A DNA stretch of 64,000 nucleotides from Doryteuthis pealeii (taxonomy: Eukaryota; Mollusca; Cephalopoda; Myopsida; Loliginidae). A model generated the notes under the pieces. It was not told the DNA's origin, did not search any database, and saw only the letters and a list, made by a program, of their open reading frames with translations. The stretch spans positions 25,406,117-25,470,116 of the forward strand of contig CM042181.1 in the NCBI GenBank assembly GCA_023376005.1, read 5' to 3'. Below, in pieces: positions 32,426 to 44,308 of the stretch. Each line of letters opens with the position of its first letter. Positions within the stretch are counted from its first letter, which is position 1. The position numbers were made by a program, and so were the translations under genes.

Positions 32426-34139
32426 GTCACATAAGTTGCCGACTCAACTGTGAATTTTTCCCATCACAAATTGACAAATGAACATTTGCATTTTATGACT
32501 ACTTAAAATCATTGTATAATACTAACTCTAATTGTGAAATGTGAATATGAACTAAATCACAAAAAAACTCAAAAAAAACTCAGAGCCACACAGAGATCAA
32601 TGGAAACTGACAATGCTAGGAATAACTAAGAGATAAAAAGAGATCCAAATAAATCAGAGAGCAGATCAAGGTAATAAAAAGTTATTAAACAAATTGGAAT
32701 TAAGCTGGATACATAGCCAGATATGGTAATTTTAATGTTTAGTAAAATGCTGCCCCCCAAAAATAACAAGTGTAGTTGGAAAGACCTGATTAATATAAAG
32801 GACTCAGGGGTGGGGGTGCTTTTAAGGCAATCAAGATTGTCAAGGAATTGGAAAGGGGAAATCTTTGTCCAGCAGTGAATTCAAAATAGATGTGGATGAT
32901 GATCAGGTCTGGCATATACTATCTCCAAACACCCTGACTAAGAGGGACCCTGGAAGCGCAAGTCTTGTATACTTTATATGAATACTACTTTATGAAAATG
33001 AACATGTAGTAGAGTATCATAGATTTGGAAGGGGGGGGGTTCCATGAGACCCTAGCACTGGCCCTGATGATGATGATGAATCATGCTTAATTCTTTTTCT
33101 AATGTTATTTTCATGTCTATCAGTATTGGATCTGTATTTCATGCAGATGAATTTGATTCTTAAATATAAGTTGGAATTCTCAATCTGTAGATAATTTCCA
33201 AGCCCCCCATCCTCTATTGGATTAGGAAGTCTGTGGATAATAGTAAGCATATATAGCAGGTATATCCAAAAGTTTTCTCAATGAAATTGACACCATATTT
33301 TGAAAATGTAATTAAAATTTAACAAATTTAAAAAAGACTTTAATGCCATTCATGATAATAAAAAATGTCATTATGTTTGAATTAAGGTGACATTATCACT
33401 TTGATACCTAAAGTGATATTTTAGTCTGAGCACTATTTTACTGTACACAGTAAGCCCACTTGATGACAGAAGCAATGTAATCCCCATACATGTTTGACTT
33501 ATGCAGTAAATGAAATGAATTCATCAAACCCCTATGTATAATCAATGACTGAAACTTTTTATTGATTTCATCTGACAGACTTTAATGGCTTTGAGGGTAT
33601 TTAAATTAATTAATTTTATTATATTTTCAAATTATTATTATTAAAGACTTATGTTATGTCTGCTCTTTTTATTTTTATTTTATAAATTTTTTTTTTTTTT
33701 TTTAATTCTTAAATTTATTTTATTTTTTTTTATTTTGTTTATATTTTACTCTAATGAAATATTTTGCAAAGTAGTTTTGTAAAAATTCTTAACAGGAAAA
33801 TATTGCTGATTTGAACCAACTGTACAGGTAAATTTTTGGATGGTAACTTTCGACTGTATTAGATGAATAAATAAATAAAAAGTTAACCTGAGAAACTGAA
33901 ATGGCTCAGTGATAATCTTATTTCAATCTATCAACAAAATTTTTTTTTTCATATCATTACTGATTATCTATAAAAGCCGACAAAAGAAAGGAATTTGTCT
34001 TTGTATATAAAATATTGTTTTTCTTTTCTTATAAAGTATAAAATTGTCTACTAAATATTATTTATTATTTCTAGTGGTTTAATATTTATTGTCAGTTCAA
34101 TTTTTGTCATGTTTTTTTTTTGTTTTTTTTTAAATTCTT

Positions 34140-34893
34140 TTTTAGATACAGATAAAAAATTCTGCCCCAAAACCTGGCAATGCAATATTTAGAGACAAAA
34201 TCAGCAATGGATTTATGTTTGATTTGGACTGGTTTAATTTACCAGCCTCACCCCACATCAGACAAAAGGGGACAAGAGTTTACCAAGAGCTTATCCTTTA
34301 TTCAATGCACTCTATTTCTCACTTGATTTGAAACCTAAAATTAATAGATTCCTTAATACAAAATGGCAACAACACTGGAATAACAACATCCACAATAAAC
34401 TCTAATCAAACCTACTTTGGGAAGCTGGAGACCAACTTTAAGTCTAGAAAGGAACAAGTCATTGTGTCCCGATTACGCATTGGTCATACAAGACTAACGC
34501 ACTCCTATATATTCAAACAAGAACAAAAACCACAATGTGGAACATGTCAAACACTTTTGGCAGTTAAATACTTATTCATGGAATGCAGGTTTTTAGCTCA
34601 TATCAGGAACTATTATTTTAAAGCAAACAATATGAAAGATCTGTTTGAAAATGTCAACATGGAGGATATTCTCTCTTTTTTGAGGGAAATAAAATTATAC
34701 CATAGAATATAGACATGAACTTAATCAATACCATACAACATGATCCCCAATGGTGCTAACACATTGTTAAAACCAATTACTAAAAAGTATAAATATAAAT
34801 ACACGATATGTGTAATTTCCTAACCGTTAGGCATGACATAACCCCAGACGGGTTGATATGCCGTTAAAATCAATAAACAAACAAACAAACATC
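34140..34893 (+). pseudogene. Non-LTR retrotransposon (LINE) 3' end, copy in Y1
   Basis: The frame at 34464-34712 encodes SRLRIGHTRLTHSYIF, QCGTCQTLLAVKYLFMEC and FLREIKLYHRI, the cysteine-bearing C-terminus that follows the reverse transcriptase and RNase H-type regions in Jockey/CR1-like LINEs. Upstream, WQQHWNNNIHNKL fits the same family in another frame, so frameshifts are present. The 3' UTR ends in the hairpin tail GGCAT...ATGCC (34830-34862) and (CAAA)n. The copy is strongly 5'-truncated and inactive. Confidence 0.75.
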
Positions 34894-35100
34894 TATTTTT
34901 CACTATTGTAGAGATTACAGTTGAGTTGGGATCAACTAAAATTAACTGATGAAAGACAATACAAGTCAAAATTAACAACTAGACGACCAGTGAACCTGAT
35001 GGGCTCCCATTCTTACAATCTTGTATATTCTTCTTTTCTTATTTCTTCTATTATAGTTCTCTTTGTTCCATCTTTCATTGTCCATCAGGAATTGTTAGTT

Positions 35101-35390
35101 GGAAGTGTGTGATGCGATGATTAAAGTCATACGAAATGGACTTGTCGACCTGCATTCAAATTCTGGACGAAGCTACAATTCACATAGTGCTAATACTCTT
35201 GGGAAAGATATGAATCCAACCACACATCCTCCAGCTATGAGGGAATAGTAGAGAAGACTGGGCTCTTTAACCATGGTTAGACAACCAGTCTAGGAGAAGG
35301 AAAACCCTGAATTCAAACCTGTTAAATCCGTTTGGGGTGGTCACTACGAGAATAGGTTCAGTCCTAGTTAGTGATCTATTTCATTAATTT
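35101..35390 (+). mobile_element. Family B SINE, tail type 2 (also 41110-41400, 47102-47392)
   Basis: It is complete, with 'cattcaaattctggacgaag' near the head and 'tcctagttagtgatctattt' at the end. Confidence 0.88.
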
Positions 35391-35779
35391 CTAATTTCTG
35401 TTCTTTCAGAGTTTTCTTTTGGCTGGGGATGTCTGTCTCTTCATAATGGGATGTTTTTTTGGTTTTTTTCTTCCATCGATGTTGTCAACTTCTCTGTTGG
35501 TCCCATCTTTCTTAATTTTCAGATTTTGGCTGATCTATTCTTTAGCACATGTAAAATACTACCAGAGGATTCCACATAAGATTTCTACCCTAGAAAAGTT
35601 TTGTCTGATCTTGGTAGAGTGTTTTGTTTTGAATTGCATCCCCAGACAGATGAGACAGATGTGCTTATTGTAAAAATGTTACAACAGAAATTGGTGTATG
35701 TTAACCCCATTTACCAATAACGCAATACTATTACTTTTTTAAAGAGAGTGAGATGCAATATCAACAGTGTTATTAATTT

Positions 35780-35910
35780 AAGTGGTCCTAATGAACAGAA
35801 TGCTCGATATGGAAATTCATTAGATTTATTGGAGTTATTCCTGTTAGCCTATAGAACAAGACCAGGTACATTGCATGCTCCTCTTGGATTGTACCTTGAT
35901 CACTGCTGAC
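35780..35910 (+). pseudogene. Possible LTR-retrotransposon integrase fragment (also near 47781-47910)
   Basis: One frame reads SLDLLELFLLAYRTRPG and then TLHAPLGLYLDH before a stop, resembling the 'AYRTTPH' segment of Gypsy-type integrases. It is short and weak, and it straddles the Y/Z boundary. Confidence 0.3.
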
Positions 35911-35983
35911 ATCATCACCTACCTCACTTAGTGCACCTTATTGAAGTGTATCTGGTGTTAAAATCCTGGTTGCCATTTTAGAT

Positions 35984-36321
35984 GTTCACAGAATCCAGTT
36001 GGTAAGTCAGAGTCTGTATGTCTTGTAAATATGTAAGTCCAAATCTTGTAGTGAATTGGGGTTCAGTTGTTCACAGAATCCAGTTGGTAAATCCGAGTCT
36101 CTATGTCTCATAAATATGCAAGTCAAGTCTAAGTTTGGATTGAGTTGGGATTCAGTTGTTCACAGAATCCAGTTGGTAAATCCGAGTCTCTATGTCTCAT
36201 AAATATGCAAGTCAAGTCTAAGTTTGGATTGAATTGGGATTCAGTTGTTCACAGAATCCAGTTGGTAAATCCGAGTCTCTATGTCTCATAAACATGTAAG
36301 TTCAAATTGGGGTTCAGTTGT
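35984..36321 (+). repeat. Minisatellite, ~88-bp unit, 4 copies (5 copies at 47986-48382)
   Basis: Units begin 'gttcacagaatccagttgg' and include 'tctctatgtctcataaa'. The extra unit in Z2 carries internal deletions. Confidence 0.92.
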
Positions 36322-36596
36322 TATCCTGGTTTCCTTAACGTGATCAAAAACAGAGTTCTATCTTGCGGATAGTTCAACTTAGCAATTGATTTGAGGACAG
36401 TCACAAATGATCTTAAATGCTTTCTGTCTTCGTCTCTCATTTATTAATCAGAAGTTGTTGCTGCTGTTGGGAAAGTTCATAAAAAGGAGTGGTGATTTGG
36501 CATACATCTTATACCAGATAGTTCAACATCTGTAAACCAAATTTTAACTCTATAGCTACTCAGCTGAGAAAGGTATGTGTGTACATACAGAACATA

Positions 36597-36737
36597 CAAG
36601 GTGTGTCAAAAATGTATCGAGATTGAAGCTGTATTTACCAAGATAGAAATGAAGAATAAATGTAACATTAATTTTTTTCAGAATACAAAGTGTGTCAAAA
36701 AGTTTTTAAAATCTTGTTACTTTTTTGACACACCCTG
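36597..36737. mobile_element. Short mariner-like MITE (also 48657-48796)
   Basis: It starts CAAGGTGTGTCAAAAA and ends TTTTTGACACACCCTG, with TA on each side. It is 141 bp in Z1 and 140 bp in Z2, with no coding capacity. Confidence 0.8.
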
Positions 36738-37014
36738 TACATACAGATGTGATATTTATATAAATAGATATAAATCAATTTTTTCTACAATAATTGATAA
36801 CAATGTTGGTTCAATGTATTGATTGAATTTAACTCTTTGACCCCAATACAATATTTCTGGTTGTTTTATTATACACTGTAAGCCCAGTAATCCAAGTTGA
36901 ATGCTATTTTTGTATACATTGTAAGCCTAATATTTTTGGCTAAGTGCTATTTTATTGTTGACTGTCAGCTGAGTATGTTAGGCTGAGGAGATCATACCAT
37001 TTATTAATGACCAT

Positions 37015-37258
37015 CTCGGACTCGGGAACCTTCTTTTCGAACACTGAAACCTTCTTGTCATAATCGGAAGCCTTCACAGAACTTTGAACCTAACCCTTTA
37101 TTCAGTCCATGGGGGTATCCTGTTCTCATTCTGCTAACCATAGCTGGGGTGCAGGTGTTAAGCTGTGTTAATTATTATTCTATGTTACTGCTGCCCCAGA
37201 CCAAGACTGAACCTGCAGTCTCGAGATAACTGTCACTTAGAACTGTCTTAACCTAACT
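37015..37258 (-). mobile_element. Family F SINE, minus copy (also 49076-49318)
   Basis: It shows the body 'cattctgctaaccatagct' and head region 'gagataactgtcacttagaa' of family F in reverse. Confidence 0.7.
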
Positions 37259-37444
37259 TATTTTTTGTTAGCTGAAAGGTTCAGTGAGTGTATTGAACTT
37301 ATACAGTTTTTCTTCATCTCTTTCTTTATCCTCTTGTTACTTCCCAATAATTAATGTTTAGTAAAAAAGCATCAACAAAATTAACTTGAATAGTATTTTC
37401 AAGGGCAGTTGCACAAAATATTATGATTGCCAAGTAGTGGTATT

Positions 37445-37741
37445 GAAACTATCCTTTTAGCTTTGCTTGCCAACAATATATCTACTATACTTAAACTATC
37501 CTTTTAGCCTTGCTTGCCAACAATATATCTACTAGGCTACTTAAACTATCCTTTAGCCTTGCTTGCCAACAATATATCTACTAGGCTACTTAAACTATCC
37601 TTTTAGCCTTGCTTGCAACAATATATCTACTAGGCTACTTAAACTATTTTTAGCCTTGCTTGCCAACAATATATCTACTAGGCTACTTAAACTATCCTTT
37701 AGCCTTGCTTGCCAACAATATATCTACTAGGCTACTTAAAT
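37445..37741 (+). repeat. Minisatellite, ~50-bp unit, 6 copies (5 copies at 49502-49760)
   Basis: The unit contains 'gccttgcttgccaacaatat'. Units in Z1 show scattered one- and two-base deletions, while those in Z2 are uniform. Confidence 0.93.
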
Positions 37742-37844
37742 ACTTTTGTCACTATGACAAAAGAACTTGTACAAATGAATCTATTTCTTGATTCAATCTA
37801 CCTACCGTATATTAAAAATAGAATTAAAAACAATTTGTATTATT

Positions 37845-38090
37845 TGGATTTTTTAGACTTTATTACACAACATTTCAACCAATATGTCCTATGGCTTTCT
37901 TCAGGTGTTCTTGTTCAAAATTCTATGAAGGATCCGCCTTCATAGAATTTTGAACTGTGAAGGCTTCCTGAGTTTGACAAAAAATACCTGAAAAAAGCCA
38001 AGAGGACGCATTGTCAAAAACATGTGTATATAAAAATAAAGATGAGGACTACAGTCTGAAAATTCTAAATAAAATACAAATTATCAAGTC
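37845..38090. repeat. Fold-back of family F 3' ends (also 49856-50103)
   Basis: The left arm ('ggctttcttcaggtgttc') and right arm ('aatacctgaaaaaagcc') are inverted around the palindrome 'ctatgaaggatccgccttcatag'-like centre, with shared outer ends reading 'tttagactttatt' and 'aaagatgaggactacagtct'. Confidence 0.7.
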
Positions 38091-38300
38091 TTATCTAAAA
38101 AAGTTCAAATAATAAAAACAATTTATTAGAAACAACTCTTCTTGACTTTAGAATCCCTTGTAACAAAATAAATAAATAAATAGATAGATATAGATATATA
38201 GCTTATACTTTAAAAAACAATTGATGGATGTTTTAAAAAGGTTATGATATTGATGCCAAGCAGTAAAAAAAAAAAAAATCCTAAGTAACTTTTTATAAAA

Positions 38301-38397
38301 TGCCTTGGTAAAATGGCAAAGATCATTGGAAGAATTGAGAAAATGTCTTTGTCTGGCAGTGACTTAAAATGGATGATGATGATGATGATGATGTAAA

Positions 38398-38450
<53 letters not shown>

Positions 38451-41400
38451 GTCACATAAGTTGCCGACTCAACTGTGAATTTTTCCCATCACAATTGACA
38501 AATGAACATTTGCATTTTATGACTACTTAAAATCATTGTATAATACTAACTCTAATTGTGAAATGTGAATATGAACTAAATCACAAAAAAACTCAAAAAA
38601 ACTCAGAGCCACACAGAGATCAATGGAAACTGACAATGCTAGGAATAACTAAGAGATAAAAAGAGATCCAAATAAATCAGAGAGCAGATCAAGGTAATAA
38701 AAAGTTATTAAACAAATTGGAATTAAGCTGGATACATAGCCAGATATGGTAATTTTAATGTTTAGTAAAATGCTGCCCCCCAAAAATAACAAGTGTAGTT
38801 GAAAGACCTGATTAATATAAAGGACTCAGGGGTGGGGGTGCTTTTAAGGCAATCAAGATTGTCAAGGAATTGGAAAGGGGAAATCTTTGTCCAGCAGTGA
38901 ATTCAAAATAGATGTGGATGATGATCAGGTCTGGCATATACTATCTCCAAACACCCTGACTAAGAGGGGACCCTGGAAGCGCAAGTCTTGTATACTTTAT
39001 ATGAATACTACTTTATGAAAATGAACATGTAGTAGAGTATCATAGATTTGGAGGGGGGGGGTTCCATGAGACCCTAGCACTGGCCCTGATGATGATGATG
39101 AATCATGCTTAATTCTTTTTCTAATGTTATTTTCATGTCTATCAGTATTGGATCTGTATTTCATGCAGATGAATTTGATTCTTAAATATAAGTGGAATTC
39201 TCAATCTGTAGATAATTTCCAAGCCCCCCATCCTCTATTGGATTAGGAAGTCTGTGGATAATAGTAAGCATATATAGCAGGTATATCCAAAAGTTTTCTC
39301 AATGAAATTGACACCATATTTTGAAAATGTAATTAAAATTTAACAAATTTAAAAAAGACTTTAATGCCATTCATGATAATAAAAAATGTCATTATGTTTG
39401 AATTAAGGTGACATTATCACTTTGATACCTAAAGTGATATTTTAGTCTGAGCACTTTTTACTGTACACAGTAAGCCCACTTGATGACAGAAGCAATGTAA
39501 TCCCATACATGTTTGACTTATGCAGTAAATGAAATGAATTCATCAAACCCTATGTATAATCAATGACTGAAACTTTATTTGATTTCATCTGACAGACTTT
39601 AATGGCTTTGAGGGTATTTAAATTAATTAATTTTATTATTTTCAAATTATTATTATTAAAGACTTATGTTATGTCTGCTCTTTTTATTTTTATTTTATAA
39701 ATTTTTTTTTTTTTTTTAATTCTTAAATTTATTTTTATTTTTTTTTATTTTTGTTTATATTTTACTCTAATGAAATATTTTGCAAAGTAGTTTTGTAAAA
39801 ATTCTTAACAGGAAAAATATTGCTGATTTGAACCAACTGTACAGGTAAATTTTTTGGATGGTAACTTTCGACTGTATTAGATGAATAAATAAATAAAAAG
39901 TTAACCTGAGAAACTGAAATGGCTCAGTGATAATCTTATTTCAATCTATCAACAAAATTTTTTTTTTCATATCATTACTGATTATCTATAAAAGCCGACA
40001 AAAGAAAGGAATTTGTCTTTGTATATAAAATATTGTTTTTCTTTTCTTATAAAGTATAAAATTGTCTACTAAATATTATTTATTATTTCTAGTGGTTTAA
40101 TATTTATTGTCAGTTCAATTTTTGTCATGTTTTTTTTTGTTTTTTTTTAAATTCTTTTTTAGATACAGATAAAAAATTCTGCCCACAAACCTGGCAATGC
40201 AATATTTAGAGACAAAATCAGCAATGGATTTATGTTTGATTTGGACTGGTTTAATTTACCAGCCTCACCCCACATCAGACAAAAGGGGACAAGAGTTACC
40301 AAGAGCTTATCCTTTATTCAATGCACTCTATTTCTCACTTGATTTGAAACCTAAAATTAATAGATTCCTTAATACAAAATGGCAACAACACTGGAATAAC
40401 AACATCCACAATAAACTCTAATCAAACCTACTTTGGGAAGCTGGAGACCAACTTTAAGTCTAGAAAGGAACAAGTCATTGTGTCCCGATTACGCATTGGT
40501 CATACAAACTAACGCACTCCTATATATTCAAACAAGAACAAAAACCACAATGTGGAACATGTCAAACACTTTGGCAGTTAAATACTTATTCATGGAATGC
40601 AGGTTTTTAGCTCATATCAGGAACTATTATTTTAAAGCAAACAATATGAAAGATCTGTTTGAAAATGTCAACATGGAGGATATTCTCTCTTTTTTGAGGG
40701 AAATAAAATTATACCATAGAATATAGACATGAACTTAATCAATACCATACAACATGATCCCCAATGGTGCTAACACATTGTTAAAACCAATTACTAAAAA
40801 GTATAAATATAAATACACGATATGTGTAATTTCCTAACCGTTAGGCATGACATAACCCCAGACGGGTTGATATGCGTTAAAATCAATAAACAAACAAACA
40901 AACATCTATTTTTCACTATTGTAGAGATTACAGTTGAGTTGGGATCAACTAAAATTAACTGATGAAAGACAAATACAAGTCAAAATTAACAACTAGACGA
41001 CCAGTGAACCTGATGGGCTCCCATTCTTACAATCTGTATATTTTCTTTTTCTTATTTCTTCTATTATAGTTCTCTTTGTTCCATCTTTCATTGTCCATCA
41101 GGAATTGTTAGTTGGAAGTGTGTGATGCGATGATTAAAGTCATACGAAATGGACTTGTCGACCTGCATTCAAATTCTGGACGAAGCTACAATTCACATAG
41201 TGCTAATACTCTTGGGAAAGATATGAATCCAACCACACATCCTCCAGCTATGAGGAATAGTAGAGAAGAACTGGGCTCTTTAACCATGGTTAGACAACCA
41301 GTCTAGGAGAAGGAAAACCCTGAATTCAAACCTGTTAAATCCGTTTGGGGTGTCACTACGAGAATAGGTTCAGTCCTAGTTAGTGATTATTTCATTAATT

Positions 41401-41814
41401 TCTAATTTCTGTTCTTTCAGAGTTTTCTTTTGGCTGGGATGTCTGTCTCTTCATAATGGGATGTTTTTTTGGTTTTTTTCTTCCATCGATGTTGTCAACT
41501 TCTCTGTTGGTCCCATCTTTCTTTAATTTTCAGATTTTGGCTGATCTATTCTTTAGCACATGTAAAATACTACCAGAGGATTCCACATAAGATTTCTACC
41601 CTAGAAAAGTTTTGTCTGATCTTGGTAGAGTGTTTTGTTTTGAATTGCATCCCCAGACAGATGAGACAGATGTGCTTATTGTAAAAATGTTACAACAGAA
41701 ATTGGTGTATGTTAACCCCATTTACCAATAACGCAATACTATTACTTTTTTAAAGAGAGTGAGATGCAATATCAACAGTGTTATTAATTTAAGTGGTCCT
41801 AATGAACAGAATGC
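38301..41814 (+). repeat. Duplicated block Y, copy 2 (orphan copy between Z1 and X2)
   Basis: This copy is joined to the end of Z on its left and to the start of X on its right. It carries many single-base deletions relative to the other two Y copies (for example 'gagttaccaag', 'acactttggcag', 'tatgcgttaa'), the pattern of poorly polished long-read sequence. Confidence 0.95.
40160..40905 (+). pseudogene. LINE 3' end, copy in Y2
   Basis: It is the same element as 34140-34893, with further frameshifts: two bases are missing in 'catacaaactaacg' and one in 'acactttggcag', which split the RLRIGHTRLTHSY frame. Confidence 0.75.
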
Positions 41815-44170
41815 TGCCACAACTAAGCTAGATTTTAGTAAATATCTATTATATAGAAAATGCCAGGAGTTCTTTAAGATCTGGCCACTGTTGGAACTGA
41901 GATAATGCTGAAGTATTATCCAAAATAGGATTATCCAATTTGTAAATCCTCAACTTAAAACTGATATTCAGAATTTTGCTGTTGAGGCCAACCGATTTAT
42001 TTATTTGTTGAAGATGAGAAAAAAAAAATAGATTTGGTCTAGATTCAGTTTAGGTCAATTTTTGGTTCCATAGAAAAAATAATTTTTTATCCTTTGGAAA
42101 TTTAGTAATTTTGAAAAATATTATTTTCACGTATTAAGGAAGGGGTCAGTTTACAATGTAATTGCTATAGAAAAATGAACCCTTACTTTCTATCTATTAT
42201 TCAAAACTGAAACTTTAAGTATTTGGTTTCTCTCTTTATTACTGAGTTTTAGTTTGAAATAAATCATTAATATCTTTATTTCATTTTTCATTTTTTTTAA
42301 ATAATGGTATTTAAGCCTATTAAGAGTAAAACTTATTTTTCTTGAAAATTCAAAATATTACCAAAAAAAAAAAAAATGCAAACATATATAAGAGAAATAA
42401 ATAATCATTTGTCTGAATTTTTTTAGACGAGGCTTGATATGTATTATTTTGATTTTCAGACTATTGTCCTCATCTTTATCATTTCGGCTGTTGTACCCTC
42501 CGACCTTCTTTAGGTTACCTTGCTATGTTCAGACGTCTAAGTTACACCTGAAGAAGGCTGGAAGGTACAACATCCGAAACATTGTGTTTTTAAATATCAT
42601 GATAAAGATAAAGACAACAGTCTGAAAAATCAAAATAAGAAAAAAAAAGGTACTGATAGAAAGAATGTAATTTTACAGCCTTACTTTCCATTAGGTGGAC
42701 ATAAAGTAAGGGTCCACTTTACTATAGCAGTTGCATTGTAAACTGACTCTATTTTAAAAGCTATAAAAAAATTATATATTTTTCAAAACTAACAAGATTT
42801 TAGTTGATATAAAAGTCTTATTGATTGAAAGCACCAAAAATTACTTAACCAATTTTTTTTTTTCTATGAAAATGTCAAATTTACTTAAATCAAATTTTGA
42901 TCTATTGATTTTTATGATTAACCTATTATCTTCTTCAGATGATCGATTGGAAAAATTTCTCAACTAGAAATTGGTTGCTATGATCTGTTTTTATATCTAC
43001 TTTAATATTTTGTTTATTTGATGCAATTTCTTTTAAGGAAAAGTACGAGAAAATTGGATTGATTAAAAGAGGTCAAATAAAGATTAACTGGGTTTACAGT
43101 TTAATATCAATTTGTTATTTAATTCATTGTAATTAAGCTTAATCATACAATAATGACTAGGGGGTTGGTTTAGCTCAGTTGGTAGAGCACGCACCTAGGA
43201 ATTGCAAGTTTCCGGGTTTAATACCGGTACCCGCCAACTCAGCACATGGGTAGCATAGCTCGGGTAACTTGATCTGTGTGGTAAAGTGAGGAGCTGACGG
43301 TAGGTGTGGTGCTCCACCTCATCAAAACAATCCTTTTGGGCTAGTACTAGTTGGATTAGCTCAGTCGGTAGAGCATTCGTCTAGTAACCACAAGGTTCCT
43401 AGTTCGATACCGGTCCTTGTCAACTCAGCCTATGAGTAGCACAGGGATCTGTGCGGTAAAGTAAGGAGCTGATGGTAGGTGTTGTGCTCCACCTCAGACG
43501 CCAAAACAATCTCCTTGGTCTAGCGCTATTGAAAAGCAAATAGACTCCCTTGCTGACTGGCTGATACCGACTTTAGGCCGCCCCGACGACTTTACTTACT
43601 AGCAAAAAGGGGATAGGCTCTCTTGCTGTGTAGCTGATACTGACAGTAGGCCACTCTAACAACTTTTTATTTTTATACACTAATGATATAATAATAATAA
43701 TACATGTTGTATGAAATGTGAAATATGGATGTTAATTAAATCTCTAGAAAAGAATCAATGGAAATGACAATGCTAGGAATAACTCTTAAGAAATTAATTT
43801 GGATCAGAAAGATGACTAAGACAGAAGATGGCTAAGACAGAAGTTATTAAACACCAAAACCAGAAGTGGGCAGAACACATAAGTAGAAGAGAGAATTGGA
43901 GGTGCGTGGTCTAATGGTTAGACGCATAGGATATGGACTTGTCAACCCGAGTTCAATTCCTGGATGAAGCTGTTTGCATTTCACATGGTGCTAATACCCT
44001 TGGGAAAGGTATGAATCCAATTCTTCCTCCAACTATGGATAAATAACAGGGCAGAATGGGCTCTTTAATCATGGCTAGGTAAACAGTCTAAGAGAAGGAA
44101 AACTCTGATTTTAAACCTGTTAAACTCCACTTAAGAAATTGACCTTATGAAATCCTGCTCGTACAGAGTT

Positions 44171-44208
<38 letters not shown>

Positions 44209-44308
44209 AAGAGAGAATTGTGGAAAAGGTTGATAGAATGGTGCCCAAGAAATAATAAGTGTAGTAGGAAAAGACTGACAGAAGATGAAGAGAAGAGATA
44301 ATGGAGTT
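41815..44308 (+). repeat. Duplicated block X, copy 2
   Basis: It matches 29782-32278 from its first base; the junction with the preceding Y copy has only about 1 bp of shared sequence. Confidence 0.95.

Larger units (their letters stand above)
32279..35814 (+). repeat. Duplicated block Y, copy 1
   Basis: It is nearly identical to 38301-41814 and 44309-47815. It contains a (CA)n tract, an RTE-type tail, a LINE 3' end and a family B SINE. The CA tract length differs between the three copies. Confidence 0.95.
35815..38300 (+). repeat. Duplicated block Z, copy 1
   Basis: It is nearly identical to 47816-50321. It contains two minisatellites, a mariner-like MITE, a family F SINE and a fold-back. 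Confidence 0.95.

Noticed and set aside
35419..35673. Open frame of 84 codons present in all three Y copies
   Set aside because: It is conserved only because the DNA block is duplicated; it is T-rich and hydrophobic by composition, without a recognisable domain.
35984..37741. CRISPR-like array of regularly spaced repeats
   Set aside because: The repeats are contiguous minisatellite units with no unique spacers, in a eukaryotic genome.
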